A stretch of DNA of 64,000 nucleotides, taken from the NCBI RefSeq assembly GCF_007667275.1, contig NZ_VDQT01000001.1, forward strand, positions 868,001 through 932,000, given 5' to 3'. Shown one piece after another: positions 52,543 to 60,317 of the stretch; positions within the stretch are counted from its first letter, which is position 1, and each line of letters opens with the position of its first letter. A program made the position numbers and the translations under genes. This DNA comes from Stenotrophomonas rhizophila (GTDB lineage: Bacteria > Pseudomonadota > Gammaproteobacteria > Xanthomonadales > Xanthomonadaceae). Under the pieces are notes generated by a model that was not told the DNA's origin, did no database searches, and saw only the letters and a list, made by a program, of their open reading frames with translations.

Positions 52543-52570
52543 AGGCCGATACCGCGTATCGGCCTTTTTT
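52543..52570 (+). terminator. Rho-independent terminator of the pst-phoU operon
   Basis: AGGCCGATAC-CGC-GTATCGGCCT, a 10-bp stem followed by six T, about 30 bp after the phoU stop. Confidence 0.9.
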
Positions 52571-52641
52571 AATTCCCTATTCAGCAAAAAAATCCCACTC
52601 TGGACATGCGTTCCACCCCACCGCTCCAGAGGGTTCATACC

Positions 52642-52983
52642 ATGAAACGTCTCATCGCCGCCACGCTGTCGTTGACCCTGCTCGCCGCCACCGGTTCGGC
52701 CTTCGCGGCCCCGCCCCGCCATGATGACCGCGACCACCGCGACCGCCATGACCAGCGCGATGACCGCAACCATGGCCCGTCGCGTGGGCATGATCGCCAC
52801 GATCCGCCGCGTCGCGGCGGCCACCTCGCCAAGGACCACCGCGGCGCCTACGTGAGCGACTACAGACGCCACGGCCTGCATGCGCCCAAGCGCGGCCAGC
52901 AGTGGCGCAAGGTAGATGACCGCTATGTGTTGATCGCGGTGGCCAGCGGCCTGATCGCGGACGTGGTGCTCAACGCGCGTTAA
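52642..52983 (+). CDS. RcnB-like exported small protein
   Basis: 113 aa. Signal peptide MKRLIAATLSLTLLAATGSAFA, then a strikingly His/Asp/Arg-rich stretch (HDDRDHRDRHDQRDDRNHG) and a C-terminal domain with RGAYVSDYRRHGLHAPKRGQQW and DDRYVLIAVASGLIADVV. The latter is the RcnB pattern (nickel/cobalt homeostasis in E. coli). The histidines could bind metal. It stands between the pst terminator and the metallophore operon, 223 bp before the sigma gene. Confidence 0.82.
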   Translation: MKRLIAATLSLTLLAATGSAFAAPPRHDDRDHRDRHDQRDDRNHGPSRGHDRHDPPRRGGHLAKDHRGAYVSDYRRHGLHAPKRGQQWRKVDDRYVLIAVASGLIADVVLNAR

Positions 52984-53009
52984 GCCATCCGCGACACGCA
53001 ATAACCTTC

Positions 53010-53035
53010 GACGCGCCGGGACCTCCCGGCGCGTC
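53010..53035 (+). terminator. Hairpin after the RcnB-like gene
   Basis: A perfect 12-bp inverted repeat (GACGCGCCGGGA and complement) around two bases, 26 bp after the stop. It is followed by TGCGTTTC, a poor U-tract, so termination is only likely. Confidence 0.5.
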
Positions 53036-53067
53036 TGCGTTTCGGGGCAGCCCCGGGATCGTCGCCC

Positions 53068-53098
53068 GCTGTCGCGAACAACCCAAGCTGTCGCGGAC
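53068..53098 (+). promoter_or_regulatory. Direct repeat upstream of the ECF sigma gene
   Basis: GCTGTCGCGAAC at 53068-53079 and GCTGTCGCGGAC at 53087-53098, 19 bp apart with one mismatch. This is 109-139 bp before the sigma start. It could be a regulator site; no known consensus is matched. Confidence 0.3.
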
Positions 53099-53206
53099 GC
53101 ACCGTTTGCACTGAATCGGCCCTGTCTCGAACCGGCCACTCGCGCATCCTTCCTGCCCTGGCCGCGCTCTTATCCTGTGCCACGTTGAACAGGATCGCCG
53201 CACCGC

Positions 53207-53716
53207 ATGCAGAGCCTCTGCCAGACCGAACTTGCCGCCGCCCACGGCGGCGACCGCGCCGCGCTGGACCGCGTGCTGCGGCATTCGCGCCAGCACCTGC
53301 GCCGCTATGCCGAGTACCACTGCGTCATCAACGACGTTGAAGATGCGGTCCAGGAAAGCCTGATCACGGTGTCGCGGCGGCTGTGCGACCTGCGCCTGGT
53401 CGAGTGCTTCACCTCGTGGGCGTTCCGCATCGTCAAGCGCGAATGCAACCGGCTCAAGCGAGCGCGCTGCCAGTGGCGGCACGAGGAACTGCGTGAGGAA
53501 ATCCTGCCGCCCGCCCGGCGCGACAACCTGGACCTGCGCCGCGACTGCGCCGCCGCGCTGGAATCGCTGCCCGCGCACTACCGCGAGGTGATCCTGCTGC
53601 GCGACCTGGAAGGGCTGTCCATCGCCGAAATGGCCGCGCAGCTGTCCACCACCCCCGAAACCATCAAGGCCCGGCTGCACCGCGCCCGCGTCATGGCGCG
53701 CGAATACCTGGCCTGA
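53207..53716 (+). CDS. ECF RNA polymerase sigma factor
   Basis: 169-aa sigma-70 family extracytoplasmic-function factor. Region 2 is seen in DVEDAVQESLITVSRRL and FTSWAFRIVKRECNRLKR, and region 4 in LPAHYREVILLRDLEGLSIAEMA and ETIKARLHRAR. It is 78 bp before the EGKCG precursor on the same strand. ECF factors precede bufferin operons in other Proteobacteria, usually with an anti-sigma gene; none is present here. It probably drives this operon. Confidence 0.88.
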   Translation: MQSLCQTELAAAHGGDRAALDRVLRHSRQHLRRYAEYHCVINDVEDAVQESLITVSRRLCDLRLVECFTSWAFRIVKRECNRLKRARCQWRHEELREEILPPARRDNLDLRRDCAAALESLPAHYREVILLRDLEGLSIAEMAAQLSTTPETIKARLHRARVMAREYLA

Positions 53717-53794
53717 TGTTCCCCGCGTGCCGGCAATCCGGCATGCTTCCCTGGCTGCACCCTGCCCCCCTCGGGCATTACTAGGAGCTTCTCC

Positions 53795-54139
53795 ATGACC
53801 CTGTCCACCAAACACGCTTCCCTGCTGGCCTGCGCCGCGCTCGCCGGCGGCCTCGGCCTGGCCGGTACCGCATCGGCCCTGTCGATGACCGACCTGGCGC
53901 AAGGCTACGCACTGGCAGCGCAGGCCGCGCCCAAGGCCGATGCCAAGGCCGCGGAAGGCAAGTGTGGCGAAGGCAAATGTGGCGCCGATAAAGCCAAGCC
54001 GCACGCCACCGACAAGAAGGCCGCCGAAGGCAAGTGCGGTGAAGGCAAGTGCGGTGCCGACAAGGCCACGGCCAAGCCGGCGGCGAAGAAGCCTGCCGAG
54101 GGCAAGTGCGGCGAAGGCAAGTGCGGTGCCGGGCACTGA
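53795..54139 (+). CDS. EGKCG-repeat RiPP metallophore precursor (HvfA/bufferin-like)
   Basis: 114 aa with an AGGAG site before the ATG. A Sec-type signal (residues 1-28) precedes the [13 protein letters not shown] segment conserved in these precursors. Then come three [10 protein letters not shown] pairs (residues 54-63, 78-87, 102-111) separated by Lys/Ala linkers. Cys57, 62, 81, 86, 105 and 110 would be the six modified residues. In the family, the MNIO enzyme turns such cysteines into copper-binding thio-heterocycles, and the peptide is exported to buffer metal. The product structure here is inferred. Confidence 0.85.
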   Translation: MTLSTKHASLLACAALAGGLGLAGTASALSMTDLAQGYALAAQAAPKADAKAAEGKCGEGKCGADKAKPHATDKKAAEGKCGEGKCGADKATAKPAAKKPAEGKCGEGKCGAGH

Positions 54140-55007
54140 CCTGCGCAGCGGCGTGAACCCGAATCCGCCGTCGCTGCCGGCGACGGCGGTGGGTCTTGGC
54201 CTGCGCCGCGGCCTGCTCGATGACCTCGAGCAGGCGCTGCCCGGCGATGTCGACTTCCTCGAGTGCGCGCCGGAGAACTGGATCGGGCTCGGCGGCGTGC
54301 TGGGCGAACGGCTGCGCGGGCTCAGCGCGCGCTATCCGCTGACCTGCCACGGCTTGTCGCTGTCGCTCGGCGGCAGTGCGCCGCTGGACCTGGCCTTCGT
54401 CGACCAGGTCCGGCGCTTCCTCGACACCCACCACGTCGCCCTGTACAGCGAACACCTCAGTTACTGCAGCGACGACGGGCACCTGTACGACCTGCTGCCG
54501 CTGCCGTTCACCGACGAAGCGGTGCGGCACGCGTCCAGTCGCATCCGCCAGGTGCAGGACCGGCTGGGGCGCCGCATCGCAGTCGAGAATGTGTCGACCT
54601 ACCTCACCCCGCACGCGGCGATGAGCGAACTGGCCTTCACCCGTGCGGTACTGGACGAGGCCGACTGCGACCTGCTGCTGGACGTGAACAACGTCTACGT
54701 CAACGCCGGCAACCACGGTTACGATCCGGTCGCCTTCATCGATGGCCTGCCGGCCGCGCGCATCGTGTGCCTGCACGTGGCCGGCCACCACGACGAGGCC
54801 GACGGTCTCAGGATCGATACGCACGGCAGCGCGGTGATCGATCCGGTGTGGGCGCTGCTGGCGCATGCGCGGAACCGGTTCGGTCCGCGACCGGCACTGC
54901 TTGAACGCGATTTCAACCTGCCGCCGTTTGCCGAGCTGCGCGGGGAACTGCAGCAGATGCGGCGCATCCTGGCCGGCCAACCGTTGCTGCCGGGAGCGGC
55001 GGCATGA
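54126..55007 (+). CDS. MNIO-family (DUF692) RiPP maturase, BufB/HvfB-like
   Basis: 293 aa from a GTG at 54126 that overlaps the precursor by 14 bp, with GAAGG upstream; a GTG at 54153 is an alternative. The TIM-barrel iron-oxidase motifs are all present: FLECAPENW (44-52), HGLSLSLGG (75-83), YSEHLSY (107-113), ENVSTYL (154-160), [15 protein letters not shown] (186-200), HVAGH (217-221), DTHG (231-234) and ERDFN (260-264). These supply the His, Glu and Asp ligands of the multi-iron site. It should act on the EGKCG cysteines. Confidence 0.9.
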   Translation: MPGTDLRSGVNPNPPSLPATAVGLGLRRGLLDDLEQALPGDVDFLECAPENWIGLGGVLGERLRGLSARYPLTCHGLSLSLGGSAPLDLAFVDQVRRFLDTHHVALYSEHLSYCSDDGHLYDLLPLPFTDEAVRHASSRIRQVQDRLGRRIAVENVSTYLTPHAAMSELAFTRAVLDEADCDLLLDVNNVYVNAGNHGYDPVAFIDGLPAARIVCLHVAGHHDEADGLRIDTHGSAVIDPVWALLAHARNRFGPRPALLERDFNLPPFAELRGELQQMRRILAGQPLLPGAAA

Positions 55008-55759
55008 GCGCCACGCTGCGCGACCAGCAATGGGCGTTGACCGGCCACCTGCGCAACCCGGACAGCGCGCCGGCGCCGGCCGGCCTGGACGCGCGCCGGC
55101 TGCAGGTTTACCGCGACCTGCTGTTCAACAACCTGCAGTCCCTGCTTGGCGGCAGTTTCCCGGTCCTGCTGCAGGTGCTGGACGACGCCGAATGGCAGGC
55201 CCTGTGCCGGCGATACTTCATCGAGCACCGCTGCGTGTCACCGCTGTTCACCGAGGTCGCCGGCGAGTTCGTGCAGTGGCTGCGGGACCAGCCCGCGCTG
55301 CCACGGCCGTTCCTGGCCGAACTGGCGCACTACGAATGGGTGGAACTGGCGCTTCAGGCCAGCGATGGCCGACCGCTGCCACCGGCGGAGACGGCGTGCG
55401 ATCCGTGGCAGGTGCCGCTGCAGCGCTCGGCGCTGGCCTGGCCGTTGCGCTATCGGTGGCCGGTGCAGCAGATCGGCGCCGCATACCAGCCCAGCGACCC
55501 TCCACCGGAGCCCACCTGCCTGATGGCGCGCCGGGTGCCCGACGGCAGCATCGTGTTTTCGCAGCTCAGCGCCCTGGCCTGGGCGTTGCTGGTGCAGGTG
55601 GGCGAGGCGCCGGCGCGTCGCGGTGCCGTGCATCTGCAGCAGCTGGCGCACGCGCATGGCCTGGACCCCGCCGCGCTTGAAGCGCCCGGGCACGCCCTGC
55701 TGGCGCAGTTGCTGGCCACGGCGGTGATAGGCCCGGCAGGGTTGCCCACTGCCCGCTGA
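55004..55759 (+). CDS. DUF2063 partner protein, BufC/HvfC-like
   Basis: 251 aa; the ATG overlaps the maturase stop by 4 bp. The N-terminal DUF2063 domain ([38 protein letters not shown]) is the known partner that presents the precursor to the MNIO enzyme. The C-terminal half (residues 140-250) is a second, RRE-like domain in relatives. The overlapping frames imply a 1:1 complex. Confidence 0.87.
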   Translation: MSATLRDQQWALTGHLRNPDSAPAPAGLDARRLQVYRDLLFNNLQSLLGGSFPVLLQVLDDAEWQALCRRYFIEHRCVSPLFTEVAGEFVQWLRDQPALPRPFLAELAHYEWVELALQASDGRPLPPAETACDPWQVPLQRSALAWPLRYRWPVQQIGAAYQPSDPPPEPTCLMARRVPDGSIVFSQLSALAWALLVQVGEAPARRGAVHLQQLAHAHGLDPAALEAPGHALLAQLLATAVIGPAGLPTAR

Positions 55760-55836
55760 ACCGCGTGGCCGGCGTGCGCATCCGCGGCGGCGGGCAGGCC
55801 CTCCCTAGCGCATCGTCCCTGATTCCGGAGTTTCCG

Positions 55837-56502
55837 ATGCGCCTGCCCTTCCCTGCCACTGCCCTGCGCGACCGCCTGGACGGTCTCGGCCGCTGGCTCG
55901 CCCCGCTTGGCCTGCGCCTGCTGCTGGCGTGGGAGTACATCGAATCCGGCCGCGAGAAGTGGCGCGGCGTGAACTGGTTCGACAGCGTGCAGGCCGACTT
56001 CCCGCTGCCGCTGCGCTGGCTGCCGTCGGCACTGAACTGGCACGCCGCGACCTGGCTGGAACTGCTGGGCGGGGCCTGCCTGCTGCTGGGCGTGGCCACC
56101 CGCGCCAGTGCCGCGCTGCTGATCGGGCTGACCGTGGTGGCCACGGCGGCCGTGCACTGGCCGGCGCAGTGGGACACGCTGGCCGCGCTGGCCGAGGGCT
56201 ACGCGATCAGCGACCGCGGCCAGGGCAACTACAAACTGCCGCTGCTGTTCGTTGCGATGCTGCTGCCCCTGCTGCTGCAGGGTGGCGGCCGCCTGAGCGT
56301 GGATGCGTGGCTGGCCCGGCGCCATCCCGCCGCGCGCGCGCATTCCGATGCGCTGGCCTGGGGCGGATTCGCACTGGCAGCGGCGGTACCGCTGGGCTGG
56401 CTGCTGCCGGGGCCGGCGCTGGCACTGGCGGCGCTGGGTGCGGCTTTGCTGGCCGCGGCGGCATGGCAGCGCTGCCATGGGGCGGTCGGACCGCTCTGGT
56501 AG
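55837..56502 (+). CDS. DoxX-family membrane protein
   Basis: 221 aa from an ATG with a GGAG site, 77 bp after the DUF2063 gene. Several membrane segments are visible, with [19 protein letters not shown] at the start (DoxX mark) and [20 protein letters not shown]. DoxX proteins recur in bufferin-type operons; their role is unknown, possibly redox support or export at the inner membrane. Confidence 0.83.
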   Translation: MRLPFPATALRDRLDGLGRWLAPLGLRLLLAWEYIESGREKWRGVNWFDSVQADFPLPLRWLPSALNWHAATWLELLGGACLLLGVATRASAALLIGLTVVATAAVHWPAQWDTLAALAEGYAISDRGQGNYKLPLLFVAMLLPLLLQGGGRLSVDAWLARRHPAARAHSDALAWGGFALAAAVPLGWLLPGPALALAALGAALLAAAAWQRCHGAVGPLW

Positions 56503-56511
56503 ACTGCGGCG

Positions 56512-57171
56512 ATGACTGACGACCTCCCCCAGGCTGCTGCCCCCGCGGCCCCAGCAGACGTGCCCTCTGCTGCACAGCGCATCATGGCGACCCGCTTCCG
56601 TGGCTTCCTGCCGGTGGTGGTGGACGTGGAAACCGGGGGCTTCGACTGCAACCGCAACGCGTTGCTGGAGATCGCCGCGGTACCGATCGAGATGGACGAC
56701 AACGGCCTGCTCTTCCCCGGGCAGACCGCCAGCGCGCACGTGATCCCGGCCGAGGGCCTGGAGATCGATCCGAAGTCGCTGGAGATCACCGGCATCATCC
56801 TCGACCACCCGTTCCGCCTGGCCAAGAGCGAAAAGGACGCGCTGGACCACATCTTCGTACCGGTGCGCGCGGCGATGAAGAAGTACGGCTGCCAGCGCGC
56901 GATCCTGGTCGGGCACAACGCGCACTTCGACCTGGGCTTCGTCAATGCGGCGGTGAACCGGGTCGGACACAAGCGCAACCCGTTCCATCCGTTCAGCGTG
57001 TTCGACACGGTGACCATGGCCGGCATCGCCTACGGGCAGACCGTGCTGGCCCGCGCGGCCACGGCGGCGGGGTTGGGCTGGGATGCGGAAGAAGCGCACA
57101 GCGCGGTGTATGACACCGAACAGACCGCGAAGCTGTTCTGCACGATCGCCAACGCGTGGCCCCGCCCCTGA
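56512..57171 (+). CDS. rnt: Ribonuclease T
   Basis: DEDDh 3'-5' exoribonuclease for tRNA and stable RNA end trimming, 219 aa. Exo motifs: [11 protein letters not shown] (I), [11 protein letters not shown] (II), [12 protein letters not shown] (III, with the catalytic His). It starts 9 bp after the DoxX gene but is a housekeeping gene. It ends 1 bp before the convergent cyclase gene. Confidence 0.95.
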   Translation: MTDDLPQAAAPAAPADVPSAAQRIMATRFRGFLPVVVDVETGGFDCNRNALLEIAAVPIEMDDNGLLFPGQTASAHVIPAEGLEIDPKSLEITGIILDHPFRLAKSEKDALDHIFVPVRAAMKKYGCQRAILVGHNAHFDLGFVNAAVNRVGHKRNPFHPFSVFDTVTMAGIAYGQTVLARAATAAGLGWDAEEAHSAVYDTEQTAKLFCTIANAWPRP

Positions 57172-60100
57172 TCAACCGATCGCGGTGCGGTCGCGGCCTT
57201 CGCTCTTGGCCCGGTACAGCGCGCGGTCGGCGCGCTGGTAGAGCAGCATCGGGGTACGGTCGGCCGCATCCAGTTCGACCAGGCCGGCGCTGAAGGTCAC
57301 CTGCAGGCCGGGTACGCCGGCCCAGTCCGGATGGTCATGGAACAGCCCGCGCAGGCGCGCGCAGACCTGCGCCGCTTCGGCCAGGCGGGTGTCATTGAGC
57401 AGCAGGGTGAATTCCTCGCCGCCGGTACGCGCCGGCATGTCCGAATCGCGGCACGCCGAGGCGATTACCCGCGCCACTTCCACCAGCACCACGTCGCCCA
57501 CGCTGTGGCTGTGGCGGTCGTTCACTTCCTTGAAGTGGTCGATGTCCAGCACCACCAGGCACAGCGGGTGGCCGCTGCGCTGGGAACGGGCGAAGTCGCG
57601 CGCCAGCGCCTCGTCGAACGCACGGCGGTTGGGCAGGCCGGTCAGCGCGTCTTCGCGTGCCTGGCGTTCGAACTGCTCGGCCTGCACCGCCAGGCGCTCG
57701 GCGAGCAGGGTCTTCTCTTCGTTCAGCGCCTGCAGGCTGGCGGTCTGCGCCTGCAGGTCGCGGGTGGCCGCATCGACGCGGCGTGCCAGGCGCACGTTGC
57801 TGGCCTTGTAGCGTTTGATCAGGTATCGGTACAGCGCCACCAGCCCGGCCAGCAGCAGCAGGCCACCGATGAACTGCACGCTGCGCCGCTGCCACAGGAA
57901 CGGCTCGACCGTGAACGCCCAGGTGGCTTCGCTGCCACTCCAGGTGCCCCCGGGATGCGCAGCCGCAACATGCAGGGTGTAATCCCCCGGCGGCAGGCCG
58001 ATGAATTCGACGTTGCGCTGCTGGCCACGCTCGATCCAGCTGGCGTCCAGCCCGTCCAGCCGGGTGCGGTAGCGGATCCGCTCGGACATGAGGTAGCTCA
58101 GCCCGACGTAGTTGATGGTGATGCGGCGGCCGCCGGGCAACCGGTTGTGGTTGCTGCCCTGCCAATGCAGCGGCACCCCGTCGACCAGCACGTTCTCTAT
58201 GGCCGCAGGCGGCGCCAGGCGTTCGCGGAACCGCTGCAGGCGCAGTGGGTCGACGGTGCTCAGCCCGCCGGCGGTGACCACCCAGAAGGTGCCGTCATTG
58301 CGCAGGATCGCCGACGGGCCGGAGCTGCCGTTGGCCTGCGAGTTGGCCATGCCGTCGATCTCGTTGTACCGGTCGACCTCGACGCCCCGCCTGCGTCCGT
58401 CAGCAACATCGTTGAGCAACGCCATGTCGGTGCGCAGGATGCCGCGATTGGAACTGATCCATACATTGCCGATGCGGTCGGGCACCAGCTGGAACACGGT
58501 ATCCACCGGCATGCCCTGCTCCAGGCCTACCCGCGCCAGTTGGCCGTCACGGTAGCGGTACAGGCCGCGGTCACTGCTGATCCACATCGCATCGCCGATG
58601 TGCTGGAAGCCGAACACGCTGCGCCCGCCGCCGAGCGGGGCCAGGTCGACCGCCTCCACGCGGTTGCCGCGCAACACACGGATGCCTTCGATGGTGCCTA
58701 TCCAGAGGTCGCCGGCGTCGTCATGCGCCAGGGCGGTGATCAGCCCGGTCGGCAGGCCGGCAATGCCGGGCACGGTGACGCCGTTGGCGTCCAGCCGCGC
58801 CACGCCTTTCTGGGTGCCGGCCCACACCGCGCCGTCGCGGTCCACGCTCATCGCGCGGATGTTCCCGCCCGGCAGGCCGTCTTCCGCGCCGTACCGGCGC
58901 AGCATGCGGCCCTGCCCGTCCAGGCGCAGGATGCCATCGCCGAACGTGCCCACCCACAGCGCGTTGTCATGGTCCTGGGCCAGGCTCAGCACGGAGGGCG
59001 TCTTGCCGCCGCTGTTGCGCAGTGCGACCGGGTGGAACCGGCCCTGGCTGTCGCGGCGGTCCAGGCCGCTGGCACTGCCCACCCACAACTGGCGGCTGCG
59101 GTCTTCCAGTACGGTGCGTACGTAGGCGCCGCTGAGCCCATCGTGTTCGGTGAAGCTGCTGAACAACGTCTCGCGCAGCCGGTACAGCCCGCCATTGGCG
59201 CCCACCCAGATGCTGCCCTCGGCGTCCTCGCGCAGGCTGACCACGCGCCCGCCCGGCAACGACAGCCCGGTGGGCAGGCGTTCCAGGCCATGCCGGGAAA
59301 GCCGCAGCAGGCCCTGGCTCTCGGTGCCCAGCCACAGGTCGCCGTGGCGGTCCTGCAGCATCGAAGTGATGTGCATGCCGGTGGCCTGCCGGTGCTGCAG
59401 CTGCGGCACGCCATCCTGCATGCGGTAGATGCGCTCGCCGGCGACGATCCACAGCACGCCATCCGGGGCCCGGTATGGCCAGACCAGGCCGCGGCCCAGG
59501 CCCCAGCTTTCCGGTGCGCGGCGCAGCACGCCGTCGGTGCCGCGCACCACCAGGCCATCCAGGGTGCCGACCCAGACCCGGTCCTGCGCGTCCACCACCA
59601 GTTTGGTGAAGCTCATCGCCATCGGCACACCCGGCGGGGGTGGCTGGTACTCGAACTTCCCGTCGCGGGTCACGCTGCCGATGCCGTTGCCTTCGTACAG
59701 CAGCCAGAGCCGCCCATGGCTGTCCATCTGCATGGCCTGGATCAGCACCTGCGGCGCCGGCGGCTGGTGCGGGAACACCTGCCAGCGCCCGTCGGCGGTG
59801 CGGCGGGTGACGTTGCCGCGCGAATCGCTGATCCACAGGCCGCCGTCACGGTCCACGAAAAGCGCCCCCACGCCGTTGTCGCGCAGGCCGGGTCGGGTAC
59901 TGCGGTCGAACACGGTGAAATCCAGCCCGTTGTAGCGCACCAGGCCTTCCCAGGTGGCGAACCACAGGTGCCCTTCCGGGGTCTGCGCGATGTCGCGCAG
60001 CGAGTTGTGCGGCAGCCCGTTGCGCGAGGTCCAGACATCGATGGCGTAATCGCGCAGCGGCGGCGGGCCATCCTGCGCGGCGAGCGTCGCCGGCAGCCCG

Positions 60101-60198
60101 GACAACAGGCACAGCAACAGCAGCGCCTGGCAAAGGCGCTGGAGGGTCACTGCTGCTTGTGCCGGCCGCCACCGGGTCCAGCCTCCCCCTTGCCTCAT
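57172..60198 (-). CDS. Two-component-propeller sensor diguanylate cyclase
   Basis: 1008 aa from the ATG at 60198, which gives a normal signal peptide; an ATG at 60282 would add 28 residues. Periplasmic seven-bladed propellers of Reg_prop repeats (LWVGT.../IWVGANGGLYRL type, about residues 45-690), a Y_Y_Y domain (YTLHVAAAHPGG), one membrane segment (FIGGLLLLAGLVALYRYLI), a coiled coil, then GGDEF. The active site is GGEEF at 926-930, with an RxxD inhibitory site (RDSD) five residues before. It should sense an external ligand and make c-di-GMP. Confidence 0.92.
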   Translation of the reverse strand: MRQGGGWTRWRPAQAAVTLQRLCQALLLLCLLSGLPATLAAQDGPPPLRDYAIDVWTSRNGLPHNSLRDIAQTPEGHLWFATWEGLVRYNGLDFTVFDRSTRPGLRDNGVGALFVDRDGGLWISDSRGNVTRRTADGRWQVFPHQPPAPQVLIQAMQMDSHGRLWLLYEGNGIGSVTRDGKFEYQPPPPGVPMAMSFTKLVVDAQDRVWVGTLDGLVVRGTDGVLRRAPESWGLGRGLVWPYRAPDGVLWIVAGERIYRMQDGVPQLQHRQATGMHITSMLQDRHGDLWLGTESQGLLRLSRHGLERLPTGLSLPGGRVVSLREDAEGSIWVGANGGLYRLRETLFSSFTEHDGLSGAYVRTVLEDRSRQLWVGSASGLDRRDSQGRFHPVALRNSGGKTPSVLSLAQDHDNALWVGTFGDGILRLDGQGRMLRRYGAEDGLPGGNIRAMSVDRDGAVWAGTQKGVARLDANGVTVPGIAGLPTGLITALAHDDAGDLWIGTIEGIRVLRGNRVEAVDLAPLGGGRSVFGFQHIGDAMWISSDRGLYRYRDGQLARVGLEQGMPVDTVFQLVPDRIGNVWISSNRGILRTDMALLNDVADGRRRGVEVDRYNEIDGMANSQANGSSGPSAILRNDGTFWVVTAGGLSTVDPLRLQRFRERLAPPAAIENVLVDGVPLHWQGSNHNRLPGGRRITINYVGLSYLMSERIRYRTRLDGLDASWIERGQQRNVEFIGLPPGDYTLHVAAAHPGGTWSGSEATWAFTVEPFLWQRRSVQFIGGLLLLAGLVALYRYLIKRYKASNVRLARRVDAATRDLQAQTASLQALNEEKTLLAERLAVQAEQFERQAREDALTGLPNRRAFDEALARDFARSQRSGHPLCLVVLDIDHFKEVNDRHSHSVGDVVLVEVARVIASACRDSDMPARTGGEEFTLLLNDTRLAEAAQVCARLRGLFHDHPDWAGVPGLQVTFSAGLVELDAADRTPMLLYQRADRALYRAKSEGRDRTAIG

Positions 60199-60317
60199 CC
60201 GCAAGGATCCGACAGGGAGCTGGAAAGGAAGCCGGCCAGATCGGACGCACTCATGCGGCAAACGCTGGCGGGGGATGCCCATAGTAGGCAAATCCGCGCC
60301 GCTTTGCCCGTGCCGGC

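Noticed and set aside
53717..53794. Hidden anti-sigma gene between the sigma factor and the precursor
   Set aside because: Only 78 bp are available, and they hold no frame able to code a membrane anti-sigma.
53940..54125. Longer version of the MNIO maturase starting within the precursor
   Set aside because: The extra 62 codons are only the precursor's EGKCG repeat DNA read in another frame; conserved MNIO sequence starts after 54150.
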